DNA of 64,000 nucleotides. Source: Flavobacterium suncheonense GH29-5 = DSM 17707. GTDB lineage: Bacteria > Bacteroidota > Bacteroidia > Flavobacteriales > Flavobacteriaceae. The notes below the pieces were generated by a model that was given only the letters and a program-made list of their open reading frames with translations, made no database searches and was not told where the DNA came from. Of this stretch, positions 49,867-59,466 are shown in pieces (the first letter of the stretch is position 1; every line of letters begins with the position of its first letter). The position numbers were made by a program, and so were the translations under genes. The DNA lies in NCBI RefSeq assembly GCF_000430025.1, contig NZ_AUCZ01000011.1, positions 50,914-114,913 of the forward strand. The letters run 5' to 3'.

Positions 49867-51519
49867 ATGATTTACCCAAAAATACCTTTAGCCCAAAGTG
49901 TTATCGAAATCTGTAAAGCTAAAGACCTTCACGAGATTGTAATTTCCCCGGGTTCCCGGAATGCGCCGTTAACCATTGGTTTTGCCAGCAATCCTGCATT
50001 TAATTGTTTCAGTATAGCCGATGAACGTTGCGCTGCTTTTTTTGCTTTGGGAATAGCCCAGCAGAAGCGTAAACCTGTTGCCTTGGTCTGTACCTCCGGT
50101 TCCGCACTGCTTAATTATTATCCGGCGATTGCCGAAGCCTTTTACAGTCAGATTCCGTTAGTTATAATTTCCGCAGACCGGCCGAAAGCTAAAATTGATA
50201 TCGGCGACGGGCAAACCATCCGTCAGGAAAACGTATTTGCCAATCATATTCTTTACACCGCAAACCTGTACGAAGAGGCTTCCGAAGCAAACGATTTGAA
50301 AATCAATGAAGCCATCCATACCGCGATAACCCAAAAAGGTCCGGTTCACATTAATGTGCCGTTTGAAGAACCTTTGTATGAAACGGTAACAGAACTTTCC
50401 GTAAACCCTTCCGTTGTGGAATTGTCCAACGAAGCAAAAGCATTACCGAACCTCGATATTTTTGCGGAAAAATGGAATGCTGTTAAAAAGAAACTCATCT
50501 TAATCGGTGTAAATTATCCGAATGCCATCAACGCGGAAATCATCAGTCAATTAGCGACAGACGGTTCGGTAGTGGTCATGACGGAAACGACGTCCAACGT
50601 GCATCATCCGAATTTTATCAGCAGTATCGATACGCTTATCACACCATTTACCGAAGACGATTTCAAAGCATTACAACCCGAAATTTTAATTACGATAGGA
50701 GGCATGATTGTGTCGAAACGCATCAAAGCCTTCTTACGAAAATACCAGCCTCAAGAGCATTGGCACATAGACGAATTGCGGGCGTACAATACATTTGGCT
50801 GTCTGACACAACATTTTGAGGTCACACCCAATGTGTTCTTCAAAGCATTATTGAGCTGTTCCGTAAAAAATGAAAGCAGTTATTTTGAGCAAATTGACGC
50901 CATAAAAGCACTTCGGAAGGAAAAGCATGCACAATACCTGCAAACGGTTTCGTATTCCGATTTTAAAGTTTTCGGAACCATTTTGCCGATGTTACCGAAA
51001 CATTCCCAACTGCAAATCAGCAACAGTTCGCCAATTCGTTATGCACAATTGTTTTCGATTGATCCGGGCATTGAGGTTTTTTGCAACCGGGGTACCAGCG
51101 GCATCGACGGCAGTACCACCACAGCCATAGGAGCGGCATTGGCTTCCGGAAAACCAACCCTGATGATTACGGGCGATGTAAGCTTTTTTTACGACAGTAA
51201 CGCGCTTTGGAACAGTTATATCCCGAAAGATTTCAAAATCATTTTAATCAACAACAGAGGCGGAGGAATTTTCAGGATTTTACCGGGACATCAGGAAACG
51301 CCTGTGTTTAATACGTTTTTTGAAACCTCACATCAGTTAACCGCAGAACATCTGGCCAAAATGTACAATTTCGATTATTTTGCAGTAAATGGTGAATCTG
51401 AATTAAATACAGAAATGGCGGCATTCCTGAAGGCTGATAAACCTTCTATAATCGAAATATTCACACCAACCGAAGTAAATGATGCCGTTTTGAAAAACTA
51501 TTTTAAAAGTTTAACATAA
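49867..51519 (+). CDS. menD: SEPHCHC synthase (2-succinyl-5-enolpyruvyl-6-hydroxy-3-cyclohexene-1-carboxylate synthase)
   Basis: A 550-residue thiamine-diphosphate enzyme. N-terminal block IVISPGSRNAPLT, CTSGSALLNYYPAIAEA and ISADRPKAKIDIGDGQTIRQ carry the isochorismate and ThDP glutamate regions; the C-terminal ThDP/Mg motif is MITGDVSFFYDSNALW to LINNRGGGIF. MenD joins 2-oxoglutarate to isochorismate in menaquinone synthesis, the usual quinone of Bacteroidota. A TATCTTTG -7 element lies 20 bases before the ATG. Other men genes lie further on, at 56425, 59770 and 61478. Confidence 0.95.
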   Translation: MIYPKIPLAQSVIEICKAKDLHEIVISPGSRNAPLTIGFASNPAFNCFSIADERCAAFFALGIAQQKRKPVALVCTSGSALLNYYPAIAEAFYSQIPLVIISADRPKAKIDIGDGQTIRQENVFANHILYTANLYEEASEANDLKINEAIHTAITQKGPVHINVPFEEPLYETVTELSVNPSVVELSNEAKALPNLDIFAEKWNAVKKKLILIGVNYPNAINAEIISQLATDGSVVVMTETTSNVHHPNFISSIDTLITPFTEDDFKALQPEILITIGGMIVSKRIKAFLRKYQPQEHWHIDELRAYNTFGCLTQHFEVTPNVFFKALLSCSVKNESSYFEQIDAIKALRKEKHAQYLQTVSYSDFKVFGTILPMLPKHSQLQISNSSPIRYAQLFSIDPGIEVFCNRGTSGIDGSTTTAIGAALASGKPTLMITGDVSFFYDSNALWNSYIPKDFKIILINNRGGGIFRILPGHQETPVFNTFFETSHQLTAEHLAKMYNFDYFAVNGESELNTEMAAFLKADKPSIIEIFTPTEVNDAVLKNYFKSLT

Positions 51520-51615
51520 ATATAATTTTTCAGCCGTAAGAAAATGGCTTTCTTTTCCGTTCTATTGCTTATATTTGAAAGGATTGAATCAGTATAAATT
51601 TAAAAATTTCGCAAT

Positions 51616-51957
51616 ATGAGTAAAAGAGACGAATTGATTGCCAAATACGCCGCCGATTTAAAAGACAAGTGTGGTGTAACCCCAAACATGGATTTGCTGA
51701 CCAAAGTAACCATCGGTTGCGGACCGTCCATCTACAATCAGGATGCTTCCACAGTTTCCGGCTCTTCTGAAAAAGAACTTGAAACCGTAAAGAACAATTT
51801 CCTGATTAAAAAATTAGGATTAAAAGACAGTCCGGATCTGATGAAAGGCATTAACGCGGTAATTGAAAAATACGGAAAATCCAATAAGAACAAGTATCGT
51901 GCGGTGGTGTATTATCTGCTGACGCTTCACTTCAAAAAAGAAAGTGTTTACAAATAA
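51616..51957 (+). CDS. DUF2853 family protein
   Basis: A 113-residue soluble protein beginning MSKRDELIAKYAADLKDKCG. The block MDLLTKVTIGCGPSIYNQDASTVSGSS and the helical end NKYRAVVYYLLTLHF identify the small family DUF2853, found widely in Bacteroidota and some Proteobacteria; structures exist but function is unknown. A TATATTTG element is found at 51570-51577. Isolated gene between menD and the S1-domain gene. Confidence 0.85.
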   Translation: MSKRDELIAKYAADLKDKCGVTPNMDLLTKVTIGCGPSIYNQDASTVSGSSEKELETVKNNFLIKKLGLKDSPDLMKGINAVIEKYGKSNKNKYRAVVYYLLTLHFKKESVYK

Positions 51958-51979
51958 AAAACCGAAGAGTTACAAGATA

Positions 51980-52003
51980 GCGTCCGAATTGGGCGCTTTT
52001 TTG
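51980..52003 (+). terminator. Terminator of the DUF2853 gene
   Basis: A GCGTCC/GGGCGC stem (one mismatch) with GAATT loop, followed by TTTTTTG. Confidence 0.65.
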
Positions 52004-52082
52004 TTGAAACCACTTTGAAACTTTGTAACTTTGCCGCTTTGACTGGAGCCGTAAAGGAGAACAGATATAATAAACGCAAGAT

Positions 52083-52910
52083 ATGATTGAAATTGGCAAA
52101 TACAATACTCTGAAAATAGCACGGGACACCAAAGTAGGTTTATATTTATCCGATGGGGAAACCGATATTTTACTGCCCAACAAATATGTACCGGAGAACT
52201 TTCAGATTGGAGATGAGATCACCGTTTTTGTGTATCTGGATCATGAAGAACGTCCGGTAGCCACCACTTTGGAGCCGTATATTTTTCTGAATGAATTTGC
52301 CTTACTGCGCGTAAATTACACCAACAAATTCGGCGCCTTCCTGAATTGGGGCATGGAGAAGGATTTGTTTGTACCGTTCAAAGAACAGGCACGCCCGATG
52401 GAACAGGGAAAACGTTATCTGGTTTACATGTACATCGATGAAAAAACCAAGCGTTTGGTAGCATCCAGTAAAACCAATCAGTTTTTGAATAACGACAAAA
52501 TTACCGTGGAAGTAGGTGAGGAAGTGGATTTAATCGTTTCCCATATCACCGAAGTTGGCATCAATGTCATCATCAACGAAAAACACAAAGGACTGCTGTA
52601 TAAAAATGAAGTTTTTGAAGATTTGCGAACCGGTGACCGCATCATCGGCTACATCAAAAACATCCGCCCGGACGGAAAAATTGACGTTTCCAGACAACCT
52701 TTCGGAATGGAACGCATCGATGCTTCGGCTCAAAGCATTCTGGACGAATTAAAAGCCAGTCGCGGTTTCCTGCGCTTAAATGACGATTCCCATCCTGAAG
52801 ACATCAAAACCGTGCTTCAGATGAGTAAAAAAACGTTCAAGAAAGCCATCGGAACGCTTTACAAACAAAAACTTATCGACATTAAGGAAGACGGAATTTA
52901 TCTGTTGTAA
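52083..52910 (+). CDS. CvfB/YitL-type S1-domain RNA-binding protein
   Basis: A 275-residue protein with three S1-like units (residues 1-60, 65-135, 140-210) followed by a winged helix (SRGFLRLNDDSHPEDIKTVLQMSKKTFKKAIGTLYKQ, quoted in part). This S1-S1-S1-winged helix order and the opening IGKYNTLKI with LLPNKYVPE match CvfB, an RNA-binding regulator of virulence factors in Staphylococcus and widespread elsewhere. Role in this host unknown. Likely own promoter; no operon partners. Confidence 0.87.
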   Translation: MIEIGKYNTLKIARDTKVGLYLSDGETDILLPNKYVPENFQIGDEITVFVYLDHEERPVATTLEPYIFLNEFALLRVNYTNKFGAFLNWGMEKDLFVPFKEQARPMEQGKRYLVYMYIDEKTKRLVASSKTNQFLNNDKITVEVGEEVDLIVSHITEVGINVIINEKHKGLLYKNEVFEDLRTGDRIIGYIKNIRPDGKIDVSRQPFGMERIDASAQSILDELKASRGFLRLNDDSHPEDIKTVLQMSKKTFKKAIGTLYKQKLIDIKEDGIYLL

Positions 52911-52996
52911 ATCAATTCTATACTGTTAAAATATTCTAATTTAATTTTTAGTATTTGATTTATTATTACATTTGTATATACAATTGTTGTATAGGA

Positions 52997-53875
52997 ATGA
53001 AAAGAAGTGATTTTATAAAAACAATTTTGGGAGGAACCGTTATGGCAAGTTTACATCCGTTTTACAATTGGACACGGGATTTACAAGAAGAAGACGTAAA
53101 GCTTCCGGTTCTGTTTATTGGGCATGGTTCACCCATGAACGGTATCGAAGACAATGAATTTTCGCAAAACTGGGCCAAAATGGGACTTGAAATTCCGAAA
53201 CCCAAAGCGGTATTGGTGATTTCCGCGCATTGGTTAACCCGTGGCACACATATCACTGCGATGAACAATCCTAAAACGATTCACGATTTTGGTGGTTTTC
53301 CCCAGGAATTGTTTGAGGTACAATATCCAGCGCCCGGAAGTCCTGAATTAGCACTGGCTACCAAACAATTAATCACTTCTACAGATGTTGGTTTAGACCA
53401 CGATTGGGGCTTAGATCACGGCACCTGGACAGTAGTACGCCACATGTATCCTGATGCCGATATCCCGGTTTTACAGTTAAGCATCGATTACAGCAAACCG
53501 CCGCAATACCATTATGATTTGGCAAAACAATTGGCTTCCCTGCGCAAAAAAGGCGTTTTAATCATCGGAAGCGGGAACATGGTGCACAACCTGAGAATGG
53601 TAGCGTGGGATAAGCTGAATGAATCGGAATACGGCTACGATTGGGCGACCGAAATGAATACGGTTTTCAAAAGCAAAATTGCAGACGGGAACCACAAAGC
53701 GCTAATCGACTATGAAACCCTGAATAAAGCAGCCAAATTAGCCATTCCGACACCGGACCATTATTACCCGATGCTCTACAATTTAGCGTTGCAGGATTCG
53801 AAAGACGAGATTAGCTTCTTTAACGACAAAGCGGTTGGCGGTTCGTTAACGATGACTTCGGTGAAAATCGGATAA
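52997..53875 (+). CDS. Extradiol dioxygenase (4,5-DOPA dioxygenase/YgiD family)
   Basis: A 292-residue protein from ATG 52997 (MKRSDFIKTILGG); the longer frame to 52955 starts within the promoter (TACATTTG at 52967-52974). The LigB-type class III fold is visible: FIGHGSPMNG, VISAHWLTRG, HDFGGFPQEL, LDHDWGLDHGTWTVV and GSGNMVHNLR, with His residues that bind Fe(II) or Zn. A short N-terminal export-like segment (IKTILGGTVMASLHP) is unusual and resembles a weak signal. Members cleave catechol rings; the true substrate here is unknown. Confidence 0.88.
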   Translation: MKRSDFIKTILGGTVMASLHPFYNWTRDLQEEDVKLPVLFIGHGSPMNGIEDNEFSQNWAKMGLEIPKPKAVLVISAHWLTRGTHITAMNNPKTIHDFGGFPQELFEVQYPAPGSPELALATKQLITSTDVGLDHDWGLDHGTWTVVRHMYPDADIPVLQLSIDYSKPPQYHYDLAKQLASLRKKGVLIIGSGNMVHNLRMVAWDKLNESEYGYDWATEMNTVFKSKIADGNHKALIDYETLNKAAKLAIPTPDHYYPMLYNLALQDSKDEISFFNDKAVGGSLTMTSVKIG

Positions 53876-54053
53876 ATGGAACACAGATAATACGGATGTT
53901 AGCAACGCGGATTTTTACGGATTTTGGAATGTCGTAAAAAAGTAAATCTTAAAAGATTGTCGAATAAATTGTTGCAAACTTCACGTAAACCTTTACGAAC
54001 TTTACATAAACCATCTTTGCCACCTTTTGCATAAATCGTTGCGAACTTTGCGG

Positions 54054-54479
54054 TTAAGTTAACTGAATATTCGGATTGATTTTGAGCAATTCTGCCACAA
54101 ATTCCGATTTGCGTTTGGGTGAAAGGTAAATTTCATCAAACTTGTTATAAGTGATGCTCAAACCGTATGAGCCTAAAGCCGGTTTCAGGGTAATCCCTAC
54201 GAACCAGGTTTTTACATTCTCAATTTTACGAATCTGAAGGATGTCTATTTTCCCACGAATAGGACCGCAGAAATAAAGCAAATCATTTCCTTTAATCTGG
54301 TATTTGGTATCGAAAAGCATCCAAACGATAAACAGGGAAATTACGCTCAGGAAAATGGAAACGGCAACCGGCATTTCTTCCCCTTCATTTTCCACAAAAA
54401 AGGAAGCAACCGAACCAAAAACAACCATTACCAAAAACGGTACTATAATTGGATTCAGGGTAGAACGATAGGTTTTCAT
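54054..54479 (-). CDS. Small PH-domain membrane protein
   Basis: A 141-residue protein from ATG 54479 (MKTYRSTLNPIIVPF). Two membrane helices (about 9-28 and 38-58) precede a beta-rich domain (FDTKYQIKGNDLLYFCGPIRGKIDILQIRKIE, quoted in part) like the bacterial PH domains of the YdbS/bPH type. Role unknown. It lies 57 bases downstream of the serine hydrolase gene on the same strand. Confidence 0.75.
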   Translation of the reverse strand: MKTYRSTLNPIIVPFLVMVVFGSVASFFVENEGEEMPVAVSIFLSVISLFIVWMLFDTKYQIKGNDLLYFCGPIRGKIDILQIRKIENVKTWFVGITLKPALGSYGLSITYNKFDEIYLSPKRKSEFVAELLKINPNIQLT

Positions 54480-54535
54480 AGCAATTAAAATCAATAATGA
54501 AAGTTGGCAACAATCCAACAATCTAACAGTCCGAA

Positions 54536-55723
54536 CTATTCTGCTCCGATTTCTTCGTCTTTAAATTTAAACGGATAATCGCCGAAATGAGGCGCCAATT
54601 TCTTGGTTTTGTAGGTTTTGTGCGTGTATTTGTTGGAAAGCGCTATAATGGTAACTTTTTCTTTTCGTAAAGTCACCAATGAGGAAGTGTTTCCGTGCCA
54701 CCAGCCGTTATGGAAGAAATATTTCTGTCCGGTTTCAAATTCCAGCATACGGATTCCTAAACCGTAATTGCGCTGTCCTTTGGTTTCATAGCTGTAACCT
54801 TTAAACATTTCTGTTTTCATCTCCGGACTTAAGAATTCATCCGAATACGTCGCGATATCAAATTTCAGCAGATCTCTCGGTGTAGAATAGATGTTTTTAT
54901 CGCCATACACCTGATCCAGAAATTCAAAAGCAAGTCGTAAATAATTGTTTTTGTACGACTGACTTACTTCGTCTTTCTTTTCCAGATTGTCGAAAACAAA
55001 AGTGTTTTTCATGCCCAGAGGTTCGAAAATCATTTCTTTCATGGCTTCGGGATACGATTTTCCGGTAGCTTTTTCAATGATTAACGCCAACAGTGCATAA
55101 TTGGTGTTGCAGTAACCGAATCGCGTTCCGGGTTTCGATTCCAGTCCAATGGGTTTCGTAGCCAATAAGTCCAGAACATCCTGATTGGTAAGGGTATTCT
55201 TTTTGTCCCAAACACCTTTGTCATCCGTAAAATAGGCGTAGTTGCGCAAGCCGCTTCTGTGGTTTAAAAGCATACGTACGGTTGTCGCTTCATGAGGAAA
55301 TGTAGGCAAATACGTTTGTACACTTTTGTCCAGTTCAATATCGCCTTCGTCAACCAACTTTAAAACACAAACCGCCGTAAAAACTTTACTGACCGATGCG
55401 ATGTGAAGCGGCGTTTCCGCATCAATTTTCCAGCCTTTTTCCTTGTAGGCAAAGCCGCTGTAATTTTCGTAAATCACCTGGCCGTTCTTCGCGACTAAAA
55501 AGCCACCGCTGTAATCTTTCGGATTATAATACTTGTTGTAGAAGTTTTCCGCGTAGTTTTTGTTTTCCGTTAAATACTTTTTACTGAGTTTGGGTAAACT
55601 CACTTCGTATTTGTCGGCTAACAGTAAGGTGTCGTTGGTTTTTCCGTCTTTTCCTGATTTGTCTTTGTTGCAGCTTAGAAATAGTGAAATTGAAATAAGG
55701 GTAATATATCTTGAAAGTCTCAT
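54536..55723 (-). CDS. Serine beta-lactamase-like hydrolase, lipoprotein
   Basis: A 395-residue protein from ATG 55723 (MRLSRYITLIS) with lipobox LFLSC, anchored in the envelope. Class C/penicillin-binding-type active site: SVSK (HIASVSKVFTAV, the S-x-x-K nucleophile), YCN in FGYCNTNYALL, and HNGWWHG in place of the K-T-G box. Such proteins hydrolyse peptides, esters or beta-lactams; the specific activity cannot be inferred. It precedes the PH-domain gene. Confidence 0.87.
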   Translation of the reverse strand: MRLSRYITLISISLFLSCNKDKSGKDGKTNDTLLLADKYEVSLPKLSKKYLTENKNYAENFYNKYYNPKDYSGGFLVAKNGQVIYENYSGFAYKEKGWKIDAETPLHIASVSKVFTAVCVLKLVDEGDIELDKSVQTYLPTFPHEATTVRMLLNHRSGLRNYAYFTDDKGVWDKKNTLTNQDVLDLLATKPIGLESKPGTRFGYCNTNYALLALIIEKATGKSYPEAMKEMIFEPLGMKNTFVFDNLEKKDEVSQSYKNNYLRLAFEFLDQVYGDKNIYSTPRDLLKFDIATYSDEFLSPEMKTEMFKGYSYETKGQRNYGLGIRMLEFETGQKYFFHNGWWHGNTSSLVTLRKEKVTIIALSNKYTHKTYKTKKLAPHFGDYPFKFKDEEIGAE

Positions 55724-55832
55724 TGTAATTTTAGGTAAAAAGCAAATATAACCAACTGCGATAATTTTCAAAATGGAAGGAGGGAATTATTTCTGTTAAA
55801 ATTTTGCAGTGTTTCATCTGGCAGGTTACAAT

Positions 55833-55862
55833 AAAAAAGGCTGTCTTTTTCGAGACAGCCTT
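55833..55862 (-). terminator. Terminator (minus strand)
   Basis: AAGGCTGTCT/AGACAGCCTT hairpin with a CGAAAA-type loop and T run on the minus strand. It lies 180 bases downstream of the small lipoprotein gene at 56043 and may end that transcript. Confidence 0.8.
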
Positions 55863-56042
55863 CCTTGTTTATTTTTTTTAAAAAAATAAATTCTGACGAA
55901 TTCTCTCAGCCGAAAAATAGTACTGAACAGAATTGTCTTAAAATTTCTTTGTCTTTTAAATGGATAGTCGAAACTTCATCTCATTAATCCGACATTCACT
56001 TCGTTACCCGTGGTTTTTAAAATAACTTAAAAGAAATTGACT

Positions 56043-56243
56043 TTATTTTTTTGTCAATGTGTCCTTCTCAACTCCCATAGGTGCTACTTCATCGGCCTTA
56101 ATGCTGTCAGTTGCAACTGAATCCATTTGCTCTTCCATGATTGTTTCGGTGGTTGTTTCTTCCGGCTTCACATCCGCAGAGTTTTTACAACTAACAAAAA
56201 ACATCCCAGCTAAAAGAGCGACAAAAATTACAGATTTTTTCAA
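56043..56243 (-). CDS. Small acidic lipoprotein
   Basis: A 66-residue product with basic start (MKKS), hydrophobic core and lipobox FFVSC (Cys 19). The mature part is 48 residues, very acidic and Thr/Glu-rich (KPEETTTETIMEEQM), likely disordered on the outer or inner membrane surface. No known family. The overlapping plus-strand frame is a shadow. Short but has a complete signal sequence and typical codon use. Confidence 0.7.
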   Translation of the reverse strand: MKKSVIFVALLAGMFFVSCKNSADVKPEETTTETIMEEQMDSVATDSIKADEVAPMGVEKDTLTKK

Positions 56244-56424
56244 AGAATAACTTTTTAATTAATAAATCAGTGAACTAACTTCTTGTGAAAGAAGTAGTTA
56301 AAATTACGAAAAAATCAAATGAAAGTAAAGCGACAGGAAAAACTTTTGTGTTAAAATTTTTAGTGGTATTTCTTAGCCCCAAACCGCTCAAATTGTATTA
56401 TTTTTACGGTAAAATTTTAATAGT

Positions 56425-57264
56425 ATGAGTACAATAAACTGGCAAACCGTAAAGGAGTTTGAAGATATCACGTATAAGAAATGCAACGGAGTGGCGCGTA
56501 TTGCGTTCAACCGTCCGGAGGTGCGTAATGCATTCCGTCCCAAAACCACAAAAGAGCTTTTAGAGGCTTTTCACGATGCCCACGAAGATACTTCCATCGG
56601 TGTGGTTTTATTGTCTGCGGAAGGTCCTTCACCGAAAGACGGAATCTGGTCATTCTGCAGCGGTGGCGACCAGAAAGCACGCGGTCATCAGGGTTATGTT
56701 GGAGAAGACGGTTATCACAGACTGAATATATTGGAAGTACAACGCTTAATCCGCTTCATGCCGAAAGTGGTAATAGCGGTAGTTCCGGGATGGGCCGTTG
56801 GCGGCGGACACAGTTTGCACGTAGTTTGCGATTTAACGTTAGCCAGTAAAGAACACGCCATTTTCAAGCAAACCGACGCCGATGTAACCAGTTTTGACGG
56901 CGGTTACGGTTCGGCTTATTTAGCCAAAATGGTAGGACAGAAAAAAGCCCGTGAAATCTTCTTTTTGGGAAGAAATTATTCCGCTCAGGACGCTTATGAG
57001 ATGGGTATGGTGAACGCTGTTGTTCCTCATGCGGAATTAGAAGACACCGCGTATCAGTGGGCGCAGGAAATTCTTGAAAAATCGCCGATTTCCATCAAAA
57101 TGCTGAAGTTTGCCATGAATTTAACCGATGACGGCATGGTAGGACAACAGGTTTTCGCCGGGGAAGCCACCCGTTTAGCTTATATGTCCGACGAAGCGAT
57201 TGAAGGAAGAAACGCATTCCTTGAAAAACGCAAGCCGAATTTTGAGAAAAAATATATTCCATAG
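56425..57264 (+). CDS. menB: 1,4-dihydroxy-2-naphthoyl-CoA synthase
   Basis: A 279-residue crotonase-fold enzyme. MenB features: IAFNRPEVRNAFRPKT, SGGDQKARGHQGY (the oxyanion-hole and flexible loop), VPGWAVGGGHSLHV, and the substrate-site segment SFDGGYGSAYLAKMVGQKKAREIFFLGR (quoted in part). It closes the second ring of the menaquinone head group by Dieckmann-type cyclisation of O-succinylbenzoyl-CoA. Dispersed repeats follow the stop codon, then PH-domain genes. Confidence 0.95.
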   Translation: MSTINWQTVKEFEDITYKKCNGVARIAFNRPEVRNAFRPKTTKELLEAFHDAHEDTSIGVVLLSAEGPSPKDGIWSFCSGGDQKARGHQGYVGEDGYHRLNILEVQRLIRFMPKVVIAVVPGWAVGGGHSLHVVCDLTLASKEHAIFKQTDADVTSFDGGYGSAYLAKMVGQKKAREIFFLGRNYSAQDAYEMGMVNAVVPHAELEDTAYQWAQEILEKSPISIKMLKFAMNLTDDGMVGQQVFAGEATRLAYMSDEAIEGRNAFLEKRKPNFEKKYIP

Positions 57265-57300
57265 TGAGAAGTGAAAAGTGAGAAGTGAAAAGGGAAAAGT
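57263..57300. repeat. Dispersed AGTGAGAAGT repeat after menB
   Basis: Three near-identical heptad-like units (AGTGAGA/AGTGAAA) follow the menB stop codon, with one more A/G-rich stretch behind them. Same motif as at 34800 and 59420. Confidence 0.75.
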
Positions 57301-57362
57301 TGAATTACATCTTATCCCTTATCCCTTTATTGCTTATCCCTCATAACTAAAAAAGAAAAACC

Positions 57363-57914
57363 GTGAATTTCACCAACGAAACCCTAAACATAGACGAACT
57401 GCCAAAGTATCAGGAAGTTCCGTTGCAGCCGTTGCATCCGGATTACTGGAAAGTAATGCTTATCAGCAGGATTATTTTCTTTGTGATTCTTGGCATTGTA
57501 ACCGGAATTGTGTTGTTTTTTAATGACGAAATCCGTGAATTTTGGGGTTATTTTATGGTAATCCTGTTGGTTTTGTTTGGGATTTCCGTAGTATTGGGAA
57601 AGCTTGGTTTTAAGAAAAAAGGTTACGCCTTTCGGAAGCACGATGTGCTGTACAAAAGTGGCATCATTTCCGAAACCACGACCATAATTCCGTTTAGCCG
57701 AATTCAGCACGTAGCGATGCATGAAGGCGTTTTTGCCCGCATGTTTGGTTTGGCATCCATCGGAATTTTTACAGCAGGCGGTGGCGACAGCGATATCGAA
57801 ATTCCGGGCATTGAAAAAGAAAAAGCCTTACAGATTAAGCAATTGCTGATGTCAAAACTCAGCGAAGAACCCGAAAATCCGATTGTTGACCATGACGGAG
57901 AAAGCGAACTTTAA
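57363..57914 (+). CDS. PH-domain membrane protein, YdbS-like
   Basis: A 183-residue protein starting at a GTG (57363). Two membrane helices (about 35-53 and 60-80) precede a bPH_2-type PH domain (YAFRKHDVLYKSGIISETTTIIPFSRIQHV, quoted in part). YdbS and YdbT-like proteins occur as adjacent pairs, as here: the next gene overlaps by 23 bases and has several such domains. Their role is uncertain; membrane-stress or transport links have been proposed for relatives. Confidence 0.85.
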   Translation: MNFTNETLNIDELPKYQEVPLQPLHPDYWKVMLISRIIFFVILGIVTGIVLFFNDEIREFWGYFMVILLVLFGISVVLGKLGFKKKGYAFRKHDVLYKSGIISETTTIIPFSRIQHVAMHEGVFARMFGLASIGIFTAGGGDSDIEIPGIEKEKALQIKQLLMSKLSEEPENPIVDHDGESEL

Positions 57915-59418
57915 TCAGCCGCAGCGACAGTCTCTGATAGGTGTTTTGGTCATGTTTACCGATACCTTTCAGAAGATTATCCGTGCGATGTGGCCGTTGC
58001 TGGTGGTTTGGTTGTTCAAATTCAACCAGATGAACAAGCTGTACCTTGGTTTGGGTTTGCTTGTCGTAATCGCTTTGGTCGGAATTATTGCGTATCTGCA
58101 ATATCTGAATTTTACCTTTTACATTGATGAAGAAAGCGACGAGTTCATCATCAGCAAAGGCGTTTTAAACAAGACGAAAATTGCTATTCAACTGCATAAA
58201 ATCCAGCAGGTTAACATCAATCAGACGTTAGTTCAGAAAATTATCGGCGTGCATGCGCTGGATGTGGATACGGCCGGAAGCAATAAAAAAGAAGTTTCCA
58301 TCCGCGCGATTTCCCACAATCTGGCGGTTGCGCTGAAAACGAAATTGTTGAGTGAGGCTAAGAAAGAGCAGCTAAACAATCAATCGACTGAAATTCCGCT
58401 AACTGATAAAGAGGAACCGTTTATTAAAATCAGTTTCGTCAGTTTACTGAAAATCGGGGTTACGTCCAATTACGTGCGTAGTTTCGGTGTTTTGATGGCA
58501 TTTTTCATCACCATTTACGAAAATGTCAAACAGATTCTGCAAAGTGCCGATGCTGGTGATGCTGCGAATGCCGTAGATGAAAAAATCGACAGTTATCTGA
58601 ATTTCGACATGGCCGTTTATTCGGCGTTTCTCTTTATTCTGGTTTTATTTGTTTTAATTCTGATAGTCAATCTGGTACGAACGATTATACGCTATTTCGA
58701 CTTTAAAATGGCCAAACAAAACCATTCCTTATTGTTGTCCTACGGATTGCTGAACACCAAAAATACGATCATCAAACCCGAAAAAGTACAAATTGTAGCC
58801 TTAAGTCAAAACTGGCTGCAAAAGAAAATGGACGTCCTGAACATCAAAATCAAGCAGGCTTCGGGCAATGAAACCGATAAGGAAAACAAAAAATCAGCCC
58901 TTGAAATTCCGGGTTGCAATGCGGTGGAGAAAGATGAGATTTTGAAGTTGCTTTTCAGTCAGATTCCGCAACAAGGAGCAAAACTGCAACCGAATTGGCG
59001 TTATTTGCTCTTTCCGGTGTTATTTTACGTCGTAATTCCGGTTTCCGTGTTGTTGCTTTATGTGTTCAACAGCGAAGAAGCAACGTTAAATTATCTGGTT
59101 TTTCTCCCGTTTTATTTGGCTTTTGTGGCAATCATGCTGTATTTCAGTTACCGACACTACCGCTTGTTTGTTAATGAACAATACATCATCCGACAAAGCG
59201 GAGCCTGGGATATTGACCGGGAAATCATTGAACCGCATAAAATCCAGTCGGTTAAAGTAAGTCAGTTGTTTTGGCACAAACGGGCAAATATCGGAAGCAT
59301 TACGATAGCAACGGCAGGCGGTAGTTTATCGTTCCGACTGGGGAATTTTGATAGGGTAAAAGAATTGGCGAACCTTTGGTTGTATCAGGTGGAAACTACG
59401 GAGAAAAACTGGATGTAA
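57892..59418 (+). CDS. Multi-PH-domain membrane protein, YdbT-like
   Basis: A 508-residue protein from ATG 57892, overlapping the preceding PH gene by 23 bases. Three PH-type (bPH_2) units alternate with pairs of membrane helices: the first at about 70-150 (ISKGVLNKTKIAIQLHKIQQV), the second at 260-340 (LSYGLLNTKNTIIKPEKVQIV), the third at 410-500 (IIRQSGAWDIDREIIEPHKIQSV, all quoted in part). The regular triple repeat suggests internal duplication. Pairs with the upstream YdbS-like protein. Confidence 0.85.
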   Translation: MTEKANFNQPQRQSLIGVLVMFTDTFQKIIRAMWPLLVVWLFKFNQMNKLYLGLGLLVVIALVGIIAYLQYLNFTFYIDEESDEFIISKGVLNKTKIAIQLHKIQQVNINQTLVQKIIGVHALDVDTAGSNKKEVSIRAISHNLAVALKTKLLSEAKKEQLNNQSTEIPLTDKEEPFIKISFVSLLKIGVTSNYVRSFGVLMAFFITIYENVKQILQSADAGDAANAVDEKIDSYLNFDMAVYSAFLFILVLFVLILIVNLVRTIIRYFDFKMAKQNHSLLLSYGLLNTKNTIIKPEKVQIVALSQNWLQKKMDVLNIKIKQASGNETDKENKKSALEIPGCNAVEKDEILKLLFSQIPQQGAKLQPNWRYLLFPVLFYVVIPVSVLLLYVFNSEEATLNYLVFLPFYLAFVAIMLYFSYRHYRLFVNEQYIIRQSGAWDIDREIIEPHKIQSVKVSQLFWHKRANIGSITIATAGGSLSFRLGNFDRVKELANLWLYQVETTEKNWM

Positions 59419-59419
59419 A

Positions 59420-59450
59420 ATGAGGAGTGAGAAGTGAGAAGTGAAAAGAT
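59420..59450. repeat. Dispersed AGTGAGAAGT repeat after the YdbT-like gene
   Basis: Three tandem variants of AGTGAGA/AGTGAAA lie just after the stop codon. Confidence 0.75.
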
Positions 59451-59466
59451 TCAAAATGATTATGTT

